Position numbers and translations under genes: made by a program. From an uncultured Pelagibacteraceae bacterium (GTDB taxonomy: Bacteria; Pseudomonadota; Alphaproteobacteria; Pelagibacterales; Pelagibacteraceae), in contig CACPLE010000003.1 in the NCBI GenBank assembly GCA_902634695.1, forward strand, positions 1 to 48,328: 48,328 nucleotides of DNA, in the 5' to 3' direction. Below, piece after piece: positions 35,980 through 45,409 of the stretch. Each line of letters begins with the position of its first letter. The first letter of the stretch is position 1. Under the pieces are notes generated by a model. That model was not told the origin of the DNA, did not search any database, and saw only the letters and a list, made by a program, of their open reading frames with translations.

Positions 35980-36556
35980 AAAAGTTGTTCTTGCATCTAA
36001 AAGCAAAGTAAGAAAAAAAATATTAGAAGAAAATGGTATTATTTGCGAAGTAAAACCTGCTAATATTGATGAAGATTTAGTTAAAGAAAGTTTAATAAAA
36101 AAAGGAGCGAATCCCGAAATAATTTCAAAAAATTTAGCAGAATTAAAGGCAAATAAAATTAGTCAAAAATTAAATGGAGAAATAGTTTTAGGGGCAGATA
36201 GTGTTATAGATTTAAATGGAAACATTATTTCTAAACCCTCTGATAGACAAGAAGCGTTGGAAATACTTAAAAAATTAAATGGAAAAAGACATTATCTAAT
36301 AAGCTCGGTTTGTATATCAAAAATTGGATCTATGATTTGGAATTATACTGATAAAGCAGCTTTAACGATGAAAAAAATGTCTGATGAAGAACTTAAAGAA
36401 TATCTATCAAAAATTGGTGATGAGGATTTATTTGCTTACAATGTTTATCAAATAGAAGGAGAAGGAAGAAACTTATTTTCAAATATAGAAGGAGACAAGA
36501 ATACGATTATGGGTTTGCCAATTAAAAAAATTAAGGAATATATAAATTCTTTATGA
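35972..36556 (+). CDS. maf: Maf-family nucleoside triphosphate pyrophosphatase
   Basis: The 194-residue protein has the Maf start VLASKSKVRKKILEENGI, the NIDED motif, LGADSVIDL, and GDEDLFAYNVYQIEGEGRNLF near the C-terminus. Maf proteins hydrolyse nucleotides such as dTTP, UTP or modified ones. The sub-type (YhdE or YceF) is not clear. It overlaps ppsR at its start and aroE (ATGA, 4 bp) at its end. Confidence 0.94.
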   Translation: MVKKVVLASKSKVRKKILEENGIICEVKPANIDEDLVKESLIKKGANPEIISKNLAELKANKISQKLNGEIVLGADSVIDLNGNIISKPSDRQEALEILKKLNGKRHYLISSVCISKIGSMIWNYTDKAALTMKKMSDEELKEYLSKIGDEDLFAYNVYQIEGEGRNLFSNIEGDKNTIMGLPIKKIKEYINSL

Positions 36557-37347
36557 TTAAAAAATATTTAGTTATAGGAAATCCTATTGAACATTCTTTA
36601 TCACCTAAGCTTCATAATTATTGGATCAAAGAAAAAAATATTGATGCTATTTATGATAAAAAAAAAATAGATGAAAATGATTTAAAAAATATTATTTCTA
36701 AAGTTAAAGAAGAAAAAATAAGTGGAATTAATGTGACCGTTCCATTTAAAAAATCAGTTATTCCATTTTTAGATGAATTAAGTCCTGAAGCAAATAATAC
36801 TCAATCAGTCAATACTATTTATTATGAAAATAAAAAAATAATTGGACACAATACAGATATCGCTGGGTTTGATTTAGCACTTAAATATTCTAAATATGAT
36901 GTAAGTAAAAAAGAGATTTTAATTTTAGGAGCAGGTGGAGTCGTTCCTTCTATAATTTATTCTCTTAAAAAAATGAAAGTATCTAAAATTACTATAAGCA
37001 ATAGAACAAGAGAAAAAGCCAAAGATTTAAAAATTTTATTTGATAATTTAAATATTATTGATTGGGGAGATATAACTAATTTTGATATGATTATTAATGC
37101 AACAAGCCTCGGTCTTAATGAAAATGATGAAATAAAATTAGATTATGAGAATATAGGATCTAATAAATTATTTTATGATGTTATTTATAATCCTAAGCAG
37201 ACAAAATTTCTTTCAAAAGCAAGGGAATTTGGACATCGAACTGAAAATGGAAAAATGATGTTTATTTATCAAGCACATCAAGCGTTTACTATATGGCATA
37301 AAACCATGCCCCATATTGATGAAGAAACAATTAAATTATTAGATTAA
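36553..37347 (+). CDS. aroE: Shikimate dehydrogenase
   Basis: The 264-residue enzyme reduces 3-dehydroshikimate with NADPH in aromatic amino acid synthesis. It shows GNPIEHSLSPKLHNYW at 9-24 (shikimate-binding), INVTVPFKKSVIPFLDEL, HNTDIAGFDLAL, and the nucleotide-binding ILGAGGVVPSIIYSL with SNRTREKA. Its stop overlaps the coaE start by one base. Confidence 0.96.
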   Translation: MIKKYLVIGNPIEHSLSPKLHNYWIKEKNIDAIYDKKKIDENDLKNIISKVKEEKISGINVTVPFKKSVIPFLDELSPEANNTQSVNTIYYENKKIIGHNTDIAGFDLALKYSKYDVSKKEILILGAGGVVPSIIYSLKKMKVSKITISNRTREKAKDLKILFDNLNIIDWGDITNFDMIINATSLGLNENDEIKLDYENIGSNKLFYDVIYNPKQTKFLSKAREFGHRTENGKMMFIYQAHQAFTIWHKTMPHIDEETIKLLD

Positions 37348-37937
37348 TGATTAGAATAGGTATTGTAGGAGATATAGGATCTGGGAAAAGTTATATAGCG
37401 AAACAATTTGGTTTTCCTGTTTTTAATGCGGATATTGAAGTTGGAAAAATTTATAAAAAAAGTAAAAAATGTTTTATTAAACTCAAAAAAGTATTCCCAA
37501 ATCACACGTTTTCCTTTCCAGTAAATAAAAAAGAAATATTAAAATTAATATTGCAAAATATAAATAATATCAAAAAAATTAATAAAATAATTCATCCAGA
37601 GGTTAGATTTAGAATGAATAAATTTTTAAATATAAATAAGAAAAAAAAAGCTGTTGTTCTAGATATACCACTTTTGTTGGAAGGAAAAATTAATAATAAG
37701 AATGATATTTTAGTGTTTGTTGAGGCAAAAAAAAAAGAAATAAAAAAGAGACTAAAAAAGAGAGACCAATTTAACCCAAAGACTATAAAAGTATTAAAAA
37801 AATTTCAACTTAGTTTAGAAAATAAAAAAAAAAAATGTCACTATATTTTAAAAAACAATTTTAAAAGTTCTTCTACCAAAAAAAATGTTAGAATATTAAA
37901 AAATAAAATTATAAAAAATGAAAGAAATAGTTCTTGA
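37347..37937 (+). CDS. coaE: Dephospho-CoA kinase
   Basis: The 196-residue enzyme phosphorylates dephospho-CoA, the last step of CoA synthesis. The P-loop GIVGDIGSGKSYIAKQFG lies at 5-22, followed by PVFNADIEVGKIY, and VLDIPLLLEG near 110. It is extremely Lys-rich in its C-terminal third and contains a run of 12 A residues at 37824-37835, but the frame continues through it to the end of the domain. It overlaps dnaQ by 20 bp. Confidence 0.93.
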   Translation: MIRIGIVGDIGSGKSYIAKQFGFPVFNADIEVGKIYKKSKKCFIKLKKVFPNHTFSFPVNKKEILKLILQNINNIKKINKIIHPEVRFRMNKFLNINKKKKAVVLDIPLLLEGKINNKNDILVFVEAKKKEIKKRLKKRDQFNPKTIKVLKKFQLSLENKKKKCHYILKNNFKSSSTKKNVRILKNKIIKNERNSS

Positions 37938-38586
37938 TACTGAAACCACAGGAATAGAAGTAAAAGAGGGACATAGAATTGTAGAAATTGGCTGTATAGA
38001 ATTAGAAAATCAAATTCCAACTTCAAAAAAATTTCATTGTCTTTTAAATCCTGAAAGAAAAGTTTCAGAAAAAGCATTTGAGGTACATGGATATAGCGAT
38101 GAATTTTTGTCTTCGCAAAAAAAATTTTCAGATATTTGTGATGATTTTTTAAATTTTATTAGAGACAAAAAATTAATAATACACAATGCTAAATTTGATA
38201 TTTCACATTTGAATAACGAACTTTCTTTAATAGGAAAAGGAAAAATAGATAACAATAATATTATTGACACTTTAGAGTTAGCAAGGAACAAATTTCCAGG
38301 AATGCAAATTAGCTTAGATGCACTTTGTAAGAGATTTAGAATTGATAATTCTAGAAGAAAAAAACACAATGCACTTATAGACTGTGAACTACTTTCTAAA
38401 GTCTATGTTAATTTAATTGATCAAAAAGAACCAACTTTGGATTTTAAACCTATTGTAAAAGATAAAATAAAAATTGATGTAAATAATATAAAATATAATA
38501 AAAAAATAATTTATCCGACCGAACATGAGTTAAAAAATCATAAAGATTATTTAAAATCTAAATTTAATAAAAATTTTTTTAATTAA
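37918..38586 (+). CDS. dnaQ: DNA polymerase III epsilon subunit (3'-5' exonuclease)
   Basis: The 222-residue proofreading subunit has the DEDDh exonuclease motifs: Exo I IVLDTETTGIEV at 4-15, Exo II HNAKFDISHLNNEL near 90, and Exo III HNALIDCELL near 151. The C-terminus is long enough to bind the polymerase alpha subunit, as usual for alphaproteobacterial DnaQ. Its start overlaps coaE and its 3' end overlaps secB by 8 bp on the other strand. Confidence 0.96.
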   Translation: MKEIVLDTETTGIEVKEGHRIVEIGCIELENQIPTSKKFHCLLNPERKVSEKAFEVHGYSDEFLSSQKKFSDICDDFLNFIRDKKLIIHNAKFDISHLNNELSLIGKGKIDNNNIIDTLELARNKFPGMQISLDALCKRFRIDNSRRKKHNALIDCELLSKVYVNLIDQKEPTLDFKPIVKDKIKIDVNNIKYNKKIIYPTEHELKNHKDYLKSKFNKNFFN

Positions 38587-39007
38587 ATTGAGAATTATAG
38601 AGCTTATCAAAATCTATATTTTTAACTTTTACTTCTTTAAATCCAGAGTTGTTTATAAGGTCAGTAAACGCCTTTTCCAATCTAGGTTGGATATTTTTTT
38701 GTACATCACATAATATAATTTTTTGAATTTCTTTTTTTTCTTTAATACTTTCATCAAGTTTGACGATTGATACATATATAAGTTCAAAATGAGATTTTTT
38801 TTCATTATTTTCTTTGTCTTCAAATTTTAAGGTAGTACTTACTTCGATCAATTTATTTTTAGTTGGTTCCGAAGTTATATCTATAGTAAGTTGATATTTT
38901 GATATATAATCTTTAACAAACAAATACGTTTTTGCATCTTTAGTTTCACTTGAAATATCCTTTATAAATTCTGCTAAAATTTTAAATTTTTCCATTTTTG
39001 TCATCAT
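38579..39007 (-). CDS. secB: Protein-export chaperone SecB
   Basis: The 142-residue protein fits SecB in size and pattern: FVKDYISKYQLTIDITSEP, LKFEDKENNEKKSHFELIYV, CDVQKNIQPRLEKAFTDLIN. SecB keeps precursors unfolded for SecA. The sequence is divergent, and the call is also supported by its place beside dnaQ and fxsA. The start overlaps fxsA by 26 bp; Met5 (codon at 38995) is an alternative start that leaves 14 bp of overlap. Confidence 0.88.
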   Translation of the reverse strand: MMTKMEKFKILAEFIKDISSETKDAKTYLFVKDYISKYQLTIDITSEPTKNKLIEVSTTLKFEDKENNEKKSHFELIYVSIVKLDESIKEKKEIQKIILCDVQKNIQPRLEKAFTDLINNSGFKEVKVKNIDFDKLYNSQFN

Positions 39008-39407
39008 CTATATCTTCAAATTCTCCATTAATGAAATCTTCTTTTGAATTATTTTGTTTTTGGTATTTATTATTAACATTTCTAAAGAGAACTTTTCTTG
39101 TTGGGGGAAAAATTAATAATAAACCTATTATATCAGTAGCAAAACCTGGTAAAATCAAAAGAATAGCAGCGAAAGCAAGAGCTGCACCAGAAATTATTTC
39201 ATAAAGTGGTATTTTATTTTTAATAAGTTCTGACATTCCAGATTTCAGTGTATTAAAACCTTCGTATCTTGCGTATATAACCCCAATTATAGCTGTGGTT
39301 ATGATTAGCATGATAGTATTTAGGGCGCCGATATATGATCCTACTTTAATAAAAAGGTAAATTTCAATTAACGGAATAGATAATATTAATAACAAAAAAG
39401 AATTCAT
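38982..39407 (-). CDS. fxsA: FxsA-family membrane protein
   Basis: The 141-residue protein has two to three hydrophobic helices and the FxsA pattern IPLIEIYLFIKVGSYIGAL at 10-28, then IYARYEGFNTLKSGMSEL and LILPGFATDIIGLLLIFPPTR. In E. coli FxsA affects exclusion of phage T7; the normal role is unclear. Its tail is acidic and Asn-rich (about 115-141). It is divergent from the Tim44-like gene. Confidence 0.9.
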   Translation of the reverse strand: MNSFLLLILSIPLIEIYLFIKVGSYIGALNTIMLIITTAIIGVIYARYEGFNTLKSGMSELIKNKIPLYEIISGAALAFAAILLILPGFATDIIGLLLIFPPTRKVLFRNVNNKYQKQNNSKEDFINGEFEDIDDDKNGKI

Positions 39408-39466
39408 TTATTATTAGTCTAATTTGCCAGTTGAAATTAAGCAATATACTAATTACATTTAGGTAT

Positions 39467-40057
39467 ATGAATTATAGTTTTGAGTATATAGATATTGTAT
39501 TACTTGCAATGATTGCTGGGTTTATTTTTTTGAGGTTAAGAGGAATTCTTGGAAAAAGAAATGGAAATGAAGAAAATATAGATTCTAGCTTTACTAAAGA
39601 TTTTCAAACAAATGAAATATTAAAAAATAAAATAAAAAAAAATATTTTTGACGAAGAAGCCAAAGAAGATTTTTTGAAAGGGGCAAAAATTGCCTACGAA
39701 ACCATTATTACAAATTTTGCCTTAGGAAATTTAAAAGAGATTAATTATTTATTGGATAAGAAAGTATCCAGTGAATTTCATCATGCACTCAATGAAAGAA
39801 AATCAAAAGAAATAAAATCTGAAACAACTTTCATTGGTATTAATTCTGCAACAATAAAAGATCATATAAAAAAAAACAATATGTTAGAAGTAACGGTTGA
39901 TTTTGTGAGCGAAATTATTTCTTGTACAAAAGATAAGAATGATAAGATATTATCTGGAGATCCTGATAAAGTTAAAAAAGTATTTGATACTTGGAAATTT
40001 TCAAAAGATTCCAAATCAAATAGTCCAAATTGGTTATTAATAGATACACAGTTATAA
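39467..40057 (+). CDS. Tim44/TimA-like membrane-associated protein
   Basis: The chosen ATG at 39467 gives 196 residues: a membrane segment at about 8-24 (IDIVLLAMIAGFIFLRLRG), then a linker, then the Tim44 domain (about 75-195) with AYETIITNFALGNLKEINYL and WLLIDTQL at the C-terminus. A TTG start at 39431 would add 12 residues before the membrane segment; I prefer the ATG with AGG 5 bp upstream. In alphaproteobacteria the relatives (TimA) sit beside secB and fxsA. Function is uncertain. Confidence 0.88.
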   Translation: MNYSFEYIDIVLLAMIAGFIFLRLRGILGKRNGNEENIDSSFTKDFQTNEILKNKIKKNIFDEEAKEDFLKGAKIAYETIITNFALGNLKEINYLLDKKVSSEFHHALNERKSKEIKSETTFIGINSATIKDHIKKNNMLEVTVDFVSEIISCTKDKNDKILSGDPDKVKKVFDTWKFSKDSKSNSPNWLLIDTQL

Positions 40058-40474
40058 TTGAATAAGAAAATTTCAGACAAAGATAAAAAAGATTGGGAAA
40101 ATTTTATAACTGGTAAGGAAAAACTACCAAATAAGGATTCAAATTTAAAAGAAAAAAATATAGAAGAATTTAGAACTGTAGATTTACATGGATTTACTTT
40201 GGATAAAGCAAATTCTTTTATAGAAGAATTTATTATTAAGTCTTATAAAAAAAAAACAAAAAAAATAGTTGTAATTACTGGTAAGGGGTTAAGATCAAAA
40301 ACCCATAATGATCCGTATGTTTCTAAAGATTTTAGTATATTAAAAAACTCAGTTCCAAATTACATAAAATCAAATAAAAATTTGACAAAAATAATTAATA
40401 CAATTGAAGAAGCTGATGCTAATGATGGTGGAGATGGTGCTTTTTATATTTATTTAAAAAGTTTTAAAGAATAA
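40058..40474 (+). CDS. Smr-domain protein
   Basis: The 138-residue protein has a TTG start directly after the Tim44-like gene stop. A Lys/Glu-rich N-terminus (1-45) is followed by an Smr domain with [12 protein letters not shown] near 46-57 and [15 protein letters not shown] near 80. Smr domains act as nicking nucleases or RNases in various proteins; this short form is of unknown target. The end overlaps hslU by 11 bp on the opposite strand. In other alphaproteobacteria a lytic transglycosylase gene (mltA) often lies between these two genes; here it is absent. Confidence 0.9.
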   Translation: MNKKISDKDKKDWENFITGKEKLPNKDSNLKEKNIEEFRTVDLHGFTLDKANSFIEEFIIKSYKKKTKKIVVITGKGLRSKTHNDPYVSKDFSILKNSVPNYIKSNKNLTKIINTIEEADANDGGDGAFYIYLKSFKE

Positions 40475-41834
40475 ATTTAGATAAATCAGTATCTTTTACT
40501 AATTCTCCTAAGTTTTTCTTAACATATTCAGAATTTATAATTATTTTTTCACCACTTCTATCAGTTGCAGTAAAGCTAATTTCATCTAATACTTTTTCAA
40601 TAATTGTGTGAAGCCTTCTGGCTCCAATGTTTTCTACACTAGAATTTACTTCTGTCGCAAGATTAGCAATTGTATCAATTCCATCATCAGAAAATTCTAG
40701 ATCAACATTTTCAGTTTTTAATAATGCTTTATATTGTTTTATTAAACTGTTATCAGGCTCTTTCAGGATTCTTTTAAAGTCTTCACTTGTTAATGCATCA
40801 AGTTCAACTCTTATAGGTAACCTACCTTGAAGTTCTGGTAATAAATCTGAAGGTTTTGCTAGTTGGAATGCACCAGATGCAATAAATAAAATATGATCTG
40901 TTTTTATTGGCCCATATTTAGTACTTACACTTGTACCTTCTATTAAAGGTAAAAGATCACGTTGTACACCTTCTCTTGAAACATCTCCTCCAACCCTGTC
41001 TGTTCTTGCAGAGATCTTATCTATCTCATCTAAAAAAACTATTCCATTATTTTCAGTTGAATGTTTGGCTGATTTAATAATTTTATCTTCTTCGATTAGT
41101 TTATCAGATTCTTCATTAATCAAAATTTCATGGGATTCCTTTACAGTCATTTTTTTCTTTTTGGATTTATTACCCATTGATTTGCCAAGCATATCATTAA
41201 GATTAATCATGCCAACATTTGCTCCTGGCATACCGGGTATTTCAAATGAAGGCATATTATTGCTCTCATTAACAGCTATTTCAATTTCGTTATCATCTAA
41301 ATCTCCGCTTCGAAGTCTTTTTCTAAAACTTTCTCTTGTTGCAACGCTAGCTTTATTACCAACCAAAGCATCCAAAACTCTTTCTTCAGCAAGCTTTTGA
41401 GCTTTAGCAAAAACTTTTTTTCTTCTCTTTACTTTTTCCATTGCAATAGCGATTTCAAGCAAATCTCTTACTATTTGTTCTACATCTCTGCCAACATAAC
41501 CAACTTCAGTAAAACGTGTTGCTTCAACTTTTACAAATGGTGCTTCTGCTAATTTTGACAATCTTCTTGAAATTTCAGTTTTTCCTACACCTGTTGGACC
41601 GATCATTAATATATTTTTTGGTAAAACTTCATCCTTCATTTCACCTTTTAAAGCTTGTCTTCTCCACCTATTTCTTAAAGCAATCGCAACTGCCTTTTTA
41701 GCATTATTTTGACCTACAACATATCTATCTAATTCGGAAACTATTTCTCTTGGAGAAAGAGAACTAACATAAGAATTTTTATTTGAATTTTTTTTATCTT
41801 TTGGGACAAATGATGTTACGTTTGATTTTTCCAT
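40464..41834 (-). CDS. hslU: ATP-dependent protease ATPase subunit HslU
   Basis: The 456-residue AAA+ unfoldase has Walker [21 protein letters not shown] near 75, [18 protein letters not shown], and Walker [15 protein letters not shown]. The C-terminal segment ends DTDLSKFIL, which docks into HslV. An N-terminal extension of about 25 residues ([20 protein letters not shown]...) precedes the usual [16 protein letters not shown]; no other ATG or GTG lies closer. It is coupled to hslV by a TAATG overlap. Confidence 0.98.
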   Translation of the reverse strand: MEKSNVTSFVPKDKKNSNKNSYVSSLSPREIVSELDRYVVGQNNAKKAVAIALRNRWRRQALKGEMKDEVLPKNILMIGPTGVGKTEISRRLSKLAEAPFVKVEATRFTEVGYVGRDVEQIVRDLLEIAIAMEKVKRRKKVFAKAQKLAEERVLDALVGNKASVATRESFRKRLRSGDLDDNEIEIAVNESNNMPSFEIPGMPGANVGMINLNDMLGKSMGNKSKKKKMTVKESHEILINEESDKLIEEDKIIKSAKHSTENNGIVFLDEIDKISARTDRVGGDVSREGVQRDLLPLIEGTSVSTKYGPIKTDHILFIASGAFQLAKPSDLLPELQGRLPIRVELDALTSEDFKRILKEPDNSLIKQYKALLKTENVDLEFSDDGIDTIANLATEVNSSVENIGARRLHTIIEKVLDEISFTATDRSGEKIIINSEYVKKNLGELVKDTDLSKFIL

Positions 41835-42349
41835 TATATTTTTTCAACATTTAAATTATTATTTGTAAATACGCATATTTCTGATGCAACTTTAATTGCT
41901 TTTTTAGCAACTTCTTCAGCTGATAAATCGGTTTCCATTAAAACTTTTGCTGCTGCTATTGCATAATTTCCCCCAGAACCAATTCCTATAACATCTCCCT
42001 CAGGTTCCAAAACATCACCAGTTCCTGAGATAATAAAACTTTTTTCTTTGTCTCCAATTGCCATAAGCGCTTCCAATCTTCTAAGATATTTATCTGTTCG
42101 CCAATCTTTTGCTAATTCAACAGCTGCTCTTGATAAATTGCCAGCATGTTTTTCAAGTTTTGATTCTAATCTTTCAAAAAGGGTTAATGCATCTGCTGTA
42201 GATCCTGCAAAACCAGCTATAACATTTCGTTTCTCAATTTTTCTTACTTTTTTTGCAGTGCTTTTAATAACTGTATTACCCATACTTACTTGTCCGTCAC
42301 CAGCAACTACAAGCTCATTATTTTTTCTTACCAATACAATAGTTGTCAT
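41834..42349 (-). CDS. hslV: ATP-dependent protease peptidase subunit HslV
   Basis: The 171-residue proteasome-like subunit begins [25 protein letters not shown], where Thr2 becomes the catalytic N-terminus after Met removal. Further conserved parts are [31 protein letters not shown], and [17 protein letters not shown]. With HslU it degrades misfolded proteins. A RpoH-like promoter lies so close upstream that the mRNA may be nearly leaderless. Confidence 0.98.
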   Translation of the reverse strand: MTTIVLVRKNNELVVAGDGQVSMGNTVIKSTAKKVRKIEKRNVIAGFAGSTADALTLFERLESKLEKHAGNLSRAAVELAKDWRTDKYLRRLEALMAIGDKEKSFIISGTGDVLEPEGDVIGIGSGGNYAIAAAKVLMETDLSAEEVAKKAIKVASEICVFTNNNLNVEKI

Positions 42350-42356
42350 ATCTGTT

Positions 42357-42384
42357 AGATGGATATTAATTCTTATAGTTCAAG
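42357..42384 (-). promoter_or_regulatory. Candidate RpoH promoter of hslVU
   Basis: On the minus strand there is CTTGAA (42384-42379) and, 17 bp after CTTG, TCCATCT (42363-42357). The spacing is identical to the dnaK candidate, and the -10 part matches the CCCAT-like half of the E. coli heat-shock consensus. A start about 7 bp downstream would fall at 42349-42351, right at the hslV ATG, so the transcript would be leaderless or nearly so. Confidence 0.45.
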
Positions 42385-42438
42385 GCCTACATACAAATAT
42401 TGATATAATGAAATAATGTATATATACCTATAAAAATT

Positions 42439-43029
42439 ATGAAGAGAAAAGCCAAAATTACTAGAAAAACAAAAGAAACTAAAATTGATGTTGAAATAAA
42501 TATTGATGGAAAAGGAAAATATAATATCAAAACTGGAATTGGTTTTTTAGATCACATGTTGGAGCAACTTTCTAAACATTCTTCAATAGATATTAAATTA
42601 AAAGCTAAGGGCGATACTCATATAGATCTTCATCATACAACTGAAGATACTGGGATTGCGATAGGTGAATGTTTAAAAAAAGCCTCAAATAAATTTATAG
42701 GAATAAAACGTTATGCTCATGCAATGATACCTATGGATGAAACATTAACTAGAGTTGCATTGGATGTATCTAACAGACCTTATTTAATTTGGAAAGTAGA
42801 GCTGAAAGTAGAAAAACTTGGGGAAATGGATACAGAGTTATTCAAAGAGTGGTTCCAGGCTTTTTCCCAAGCTGCAGGAATAACTTTGCATGTTGAAAAT
42901 TTGTATGGAGATAATAGTCACCACAAAGTTGAATCATGCTTTAAAGGATTGGCTAGATCTTTAAGGGCAGCTTTAGAGATAGATCCAAAAAACAAAAAAG
43001 TAATACCTTCTACAAAAGGCTCATTATAA
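42439..43029 (+). CDS. hisB: Imidazoleglycerol-phosphate dehydratase
   Basis: The 196-residue enzyme is the stand-alone HisB dehydratase (no phosphatase fusion). Metal-binding motifs are present: [20 protein letters not shown] near 33-52, [17 protein letters not shown] near 70, and [19 protein letters not shown] near 155. It is first in the order hisB-hisH-hisA-hisF-hisE, all closely packed, which makes a histidine operon. Confidence 0.97.
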   Translation: MKRKAKITRKTKETKIDVEINIDGKGKYNIKTGIGFLDHMLEQLSKHSSIDIKLKAKGDTHIDLHHTTEDTGIAIGECLKKASNKFIGIKRYAHAMIPMDETLTRVALDVSNRPYLIWKVELKVEKLGEMDTELFKEWFQAFSQAAGITLHVENLYGDNSHHKVESCFKGLARSLRAALEIDPKNKKVIPSTKGSL

Positions 43030-43036
43030 AAAATTA

Positions 43037-43663
43037 ATGAATATCACAATTGTCGACTATAATTCGGGCAACATAAGTTCCGTAGTTAATTCATTTAAAG
43101 AAGTTGCTCAAAACAAAGTAAATGTAGAAGTCACTTCTGATTTAAAAAAAATTGAATCAAGTGACAAAGTTGTTTTGCCAGGACAGGGATCTTTTAAAAG
43201 TTGTGTGGATGCTTTAAATAATATTAATGGCTTAGTAGAAAGTTTAGACAAGTTTTCAATAGAAGACAAAAAACCTATTCTAGGAATATGTGTTGGTTTG
43301 CAAATGTTTGCAGACATTGGTTATGAAGAAACAGAGACCAAAGGATTGGGATGGATACCAGGCAAGGTATTTAAAATTAATAATCAAAATGGGAAATATA
43401 AACTTCCTCATATTGGTTGGAATCAAATAAATATTGTTAAAGAAAGTAAAATTTTTAAAAATATTGAAAATAATACGCATATGTATTTTGTACACAGTTA
43501 TGAGTTTATACCAAATGATAAAAATGTAATTTCTGCAACCACAGACTATTCATCAAATATTGTTTGTTCCGTTGAAAAGGAAAATATTTTTGGAACCCAA
43601 TTTCACCCTGAAAAAAGTGATAAAATAGGATTAAAAATAATTGATAACTTTATAAAGTTATAG
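43037..43663 (+). CDS. hisH: Imidazole glycerol phosphate synthase, glutaminase subunit HisH
   Basis: The 208-residue class I amidotransferase supplies ammonia to HisF. It has the nucleophile in PILGICVGLQMFADIGYEE, and GTQFHPEKSDKIGLKIIDNF with His and Glu. VVLPGQGSFKSCVDAL is the oxyanion region. It starts 7 bp after hisB and ends 1 bp before hisA. Confidence 0.97.
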   Translation: MNITIVDYNSGNISSVVNSFKEVAQNKVNVEVTSDLKKIESSDKVVLPGQGSFKSCVDALNNINGLVESLDKFSIEDKKPILGICVGLQMFADIGYEETETKGLGWIPGKVFKINNQNGKYKLPHIGWNQINIVKESKIFKNIENNTHMYFVHSYEFIPNDKNVISATTDYSSNIVCSVEKENIFGTQFHPEKSDKIGLKIIDNFIKL

Positions 43664-43664
43664 A

Positions 43665-44381
43665 ATGAAAATATTTCCTGCAATAGATATTAAAGATAAG
43701 AAGTGTGTGAGATTAGTTAAAGGAAACTTTAGTAATAAAACTGAATATCAAATGACACCAGTTGAACAAGCTGGCAAATATAAAGATTATGGTTTTAAAA
43801 ATTTACACATTGTTGATTTAGATGGAGCTTTAACAGGAGAGACAGTTAATTTGGATATTATACGGGAAATAGTTAGTAAATTTGATCTTAAAATAGAAAT
43901 AGGTGGTGGAGTTAGAAATTTTGAAAGTATTCAAAAATATACTGACATTGGTGTTGAAAAAGTTATTTTAGGAAGTGTTGCTATAAAAGATAAAAACTTT
44001 TTAAAAGAAGCATGTCAAAAATTTCCAAATAAAATTGCTTTAGGTTTAGATGCTAAAGATGGATATCTTTCAGTGTCCGGGTGGAAAGAAAATTCAAAAA
44101 AAAAAACTCTAGATTTTTTAAAAGAAGTTAATGATTTAGATGTTAGTAGACTAATTTATACAGATATTAATAGAGACGGGACCAAAGCAAGCCCTAACTT
44201 TGATGATACAGTAAAAGTTGCCAATACTTCAAACTGTCCAGTAATTATTTCTGGAGGAGTATCATCAATAGAAGATATAAAAAAAGCTAAAGAATTAAAA
44301 AATATAGAAGGTATAATTGTTGGTAAAGCCATATATGATGGCGATATTGATTTAAATGAATTGGTAAAAGAAGATGCTTAA
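43665..44381 (+). CDS. hisA: ProFAR isomerase HisA
   Basis: The 238-residue barrel begins [20 protein letters not shown], with Asp8 as the usual base, and [15 protein letters not shown] and [16 protein letters not shown] in the second half (catalytic Asp). It isomerises ProFAR to PRFAR. It overlaps hisF by 8 bp. Confidence 0.97.
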   Translation: MKIFPAIDIKDKKCVRLVKGNFSNKTEYQMTPVEQAGKYKDYGFKNLHIVDLDGALTGETVNLDIIREIVSKFDLKIEIGGGVRNFESIQKYTDIGVEKVILGSVAIKDKNFLKEACQKFPNKIALGLDAKDGYLSVSGWKENSKKKTLDFLKEVNDLDVSRLIYTDINRDGTKASPNFDDTVKVANTSNCPVIISGGVSSIEDIKKAKELKNIEGIIVGKAIYDGDIDLNELVKEDA

Positions 44382-45129
44382 AAATAGAATAATTCCTTGT
44401 TTAGATGTAAAAAATGGACGTGTAGTTAAGGGTATTAATTTTGTTGATCTTAAAGATGCCGGAGATCCTGTAGAACAAGCTAAAATTTATAGTGATGGCG
44501 GTGCAGATGAAATCTGTTTTCTAGATATTACTGCATCTAATGAAAATAGAGATACTATTTATGGCGTTGTTAAAGATACATCTAAAAAATGTTTTGTACC
44601 TCTAACTGTTGGAGGTGGTGTAAGAAGTGCTGATGATATTAATAAATTGCTAAATTGTGGTGCTGATAAAGTTTCTATAAATACAGCCGCTGTACAAAAT
44701 TCAGAAGTTGTTGTTGAAAGCTCTAAAAAATTTGGATCCCAATGCATTGTTGTTGCAATAGATGCAAAAAAAAATGGAAATAAGTGGGAAGTTTTTACGC
44801 ATGGGGGAAGAAATAATACAGGAATAGATGCAATTGAATTTGCAAAAAAAATGGAAAATAGTGGAGCAGGTGAGTTGTTGGTTACTTCTATGGATAGGGA
44901 TGGAACACAAGTTGGATATGATATTGATTTAATGTTCAAGATATCTAAAAAAGTAAATATTCCTGTGATAGCCTCGGGTGGTGTCGGAAATTTAGATCAT
45001 TTAGTAGATGGAATTAAATTAGGAAATGCTAGTGCTGTTCTAGCAGCATCTATATTTCATTATGGTAAATATTCTGTTAAACAAGCTAAGGAATATTTGG
45101 ACTCAAAAGGAATACCTGTTAGAATTTAA
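44374..45129 (+). CDS. hisF: Imidazole glycerol phosphate synthase, cyclase subunit HisF
   Basis: The 251-residue barrel shows [20 protein letters not shown] at 4-23 (catalytic Asp11), [26 protein letters not shown], and [18 protein letters not shown] with Asp130-type residue. It cyclises PRFAR with ammonia from HisH to imidazole glycerol phosphate and AICAR. It is followed immediately by hisE. Confidence 0.98.
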   Translation: MLKNRIIPCLDVKNGRVVKGINFVDLKDAGDPVEQAKIYSDGGADEICFLDITASNENRDTIYGVVKDTSKKCFVPLTVGGGVRSADDINKLLNCGADKVSINTAAVQNSEVVVESSKKFGSQCIVVAIDAKKNGNKWEVFTHGGRNNTGIDAIEFAKKMENSGAGELLVTSMDRDGTQVGYDIDLMFKISKKVNIPVIASGGVGNLDHLVDGIKLGNASAVLAASIFHYGKYSVKQAKEYLDSKGIPVRI

Positions 45130-45130
45130 T

Positions 45131-45403
45131 ATGCTAAATACGCTAGAAAGTTTGTTTAAACTTGCAAGAGAAAGAAAAAATACTCCTGTAGAAGGCTCAT
45201 ATACAAATAAATTACTTAGTAATAAATCTTTAAGTAAAGAAAAAGTTCTCGAAGAAATCAACGAATTAATTGAGGCGGTTGAAAAAAATGAAAATAAAAT
45301 TCATGAAGCAGCTGATGTTTTTTATCATTTAATAATGTATCTTGAGGCGAATGAAATTAAAGTTGAAGATATAATGTTAGAACTAAATAAAAGAAAAAAA
45401 TAA
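45131..45403 (+). CDS. hisE: Phosphoribosyl-ATP pyrophosphatase
   Basis: Starting from the ATG at 45131, 1 bp after the hisF stop, the product has 90 residues. An in-frame extension to 45062 would lie within hisF and add 23 non-conserved residues, so I reject it. The core is ARERKNTPVEGSYTNKLL, then KVLEEINELIEAVEKNEN and HEAADVFYHLIMYLE, the metal-binding MazG-like helices of HisE. It is complete for the stand-alone form. Confidence 0.95.
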   Translation: MLNTLESLFKLARERKNTPVEGSYTNKLLSNKSLSKEKVLEEINELIEAVEKNENKIHEAADVFYHLIMYLEANEIKVEDIMLELNKRKK

Positions 45404-45409
45404 AAATAT

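Noticed and set aside
37824..37835. Programmed frameshift at a run of 12 A in coaE
   Set aside because: The annotated frame stays open through the run and ends normally at dnaQ; no alternative frame gives a longer conserved product. Transcript slippage cannot be excluded but has no support here.
39431..39466. TTG start giving a 12-residue longer Tim44-like protein
   Set aside because: The ATG at 39467 has a nearby AGG and places the membrane helix at the normal distance from the N-terminus.
45062..45130. Extended hisE start inside hisF
   Set aside because: The added residues overlap hisF in another frame and are not part of the HisE fold; the ATG at 45131 directly follows the hisF stop.
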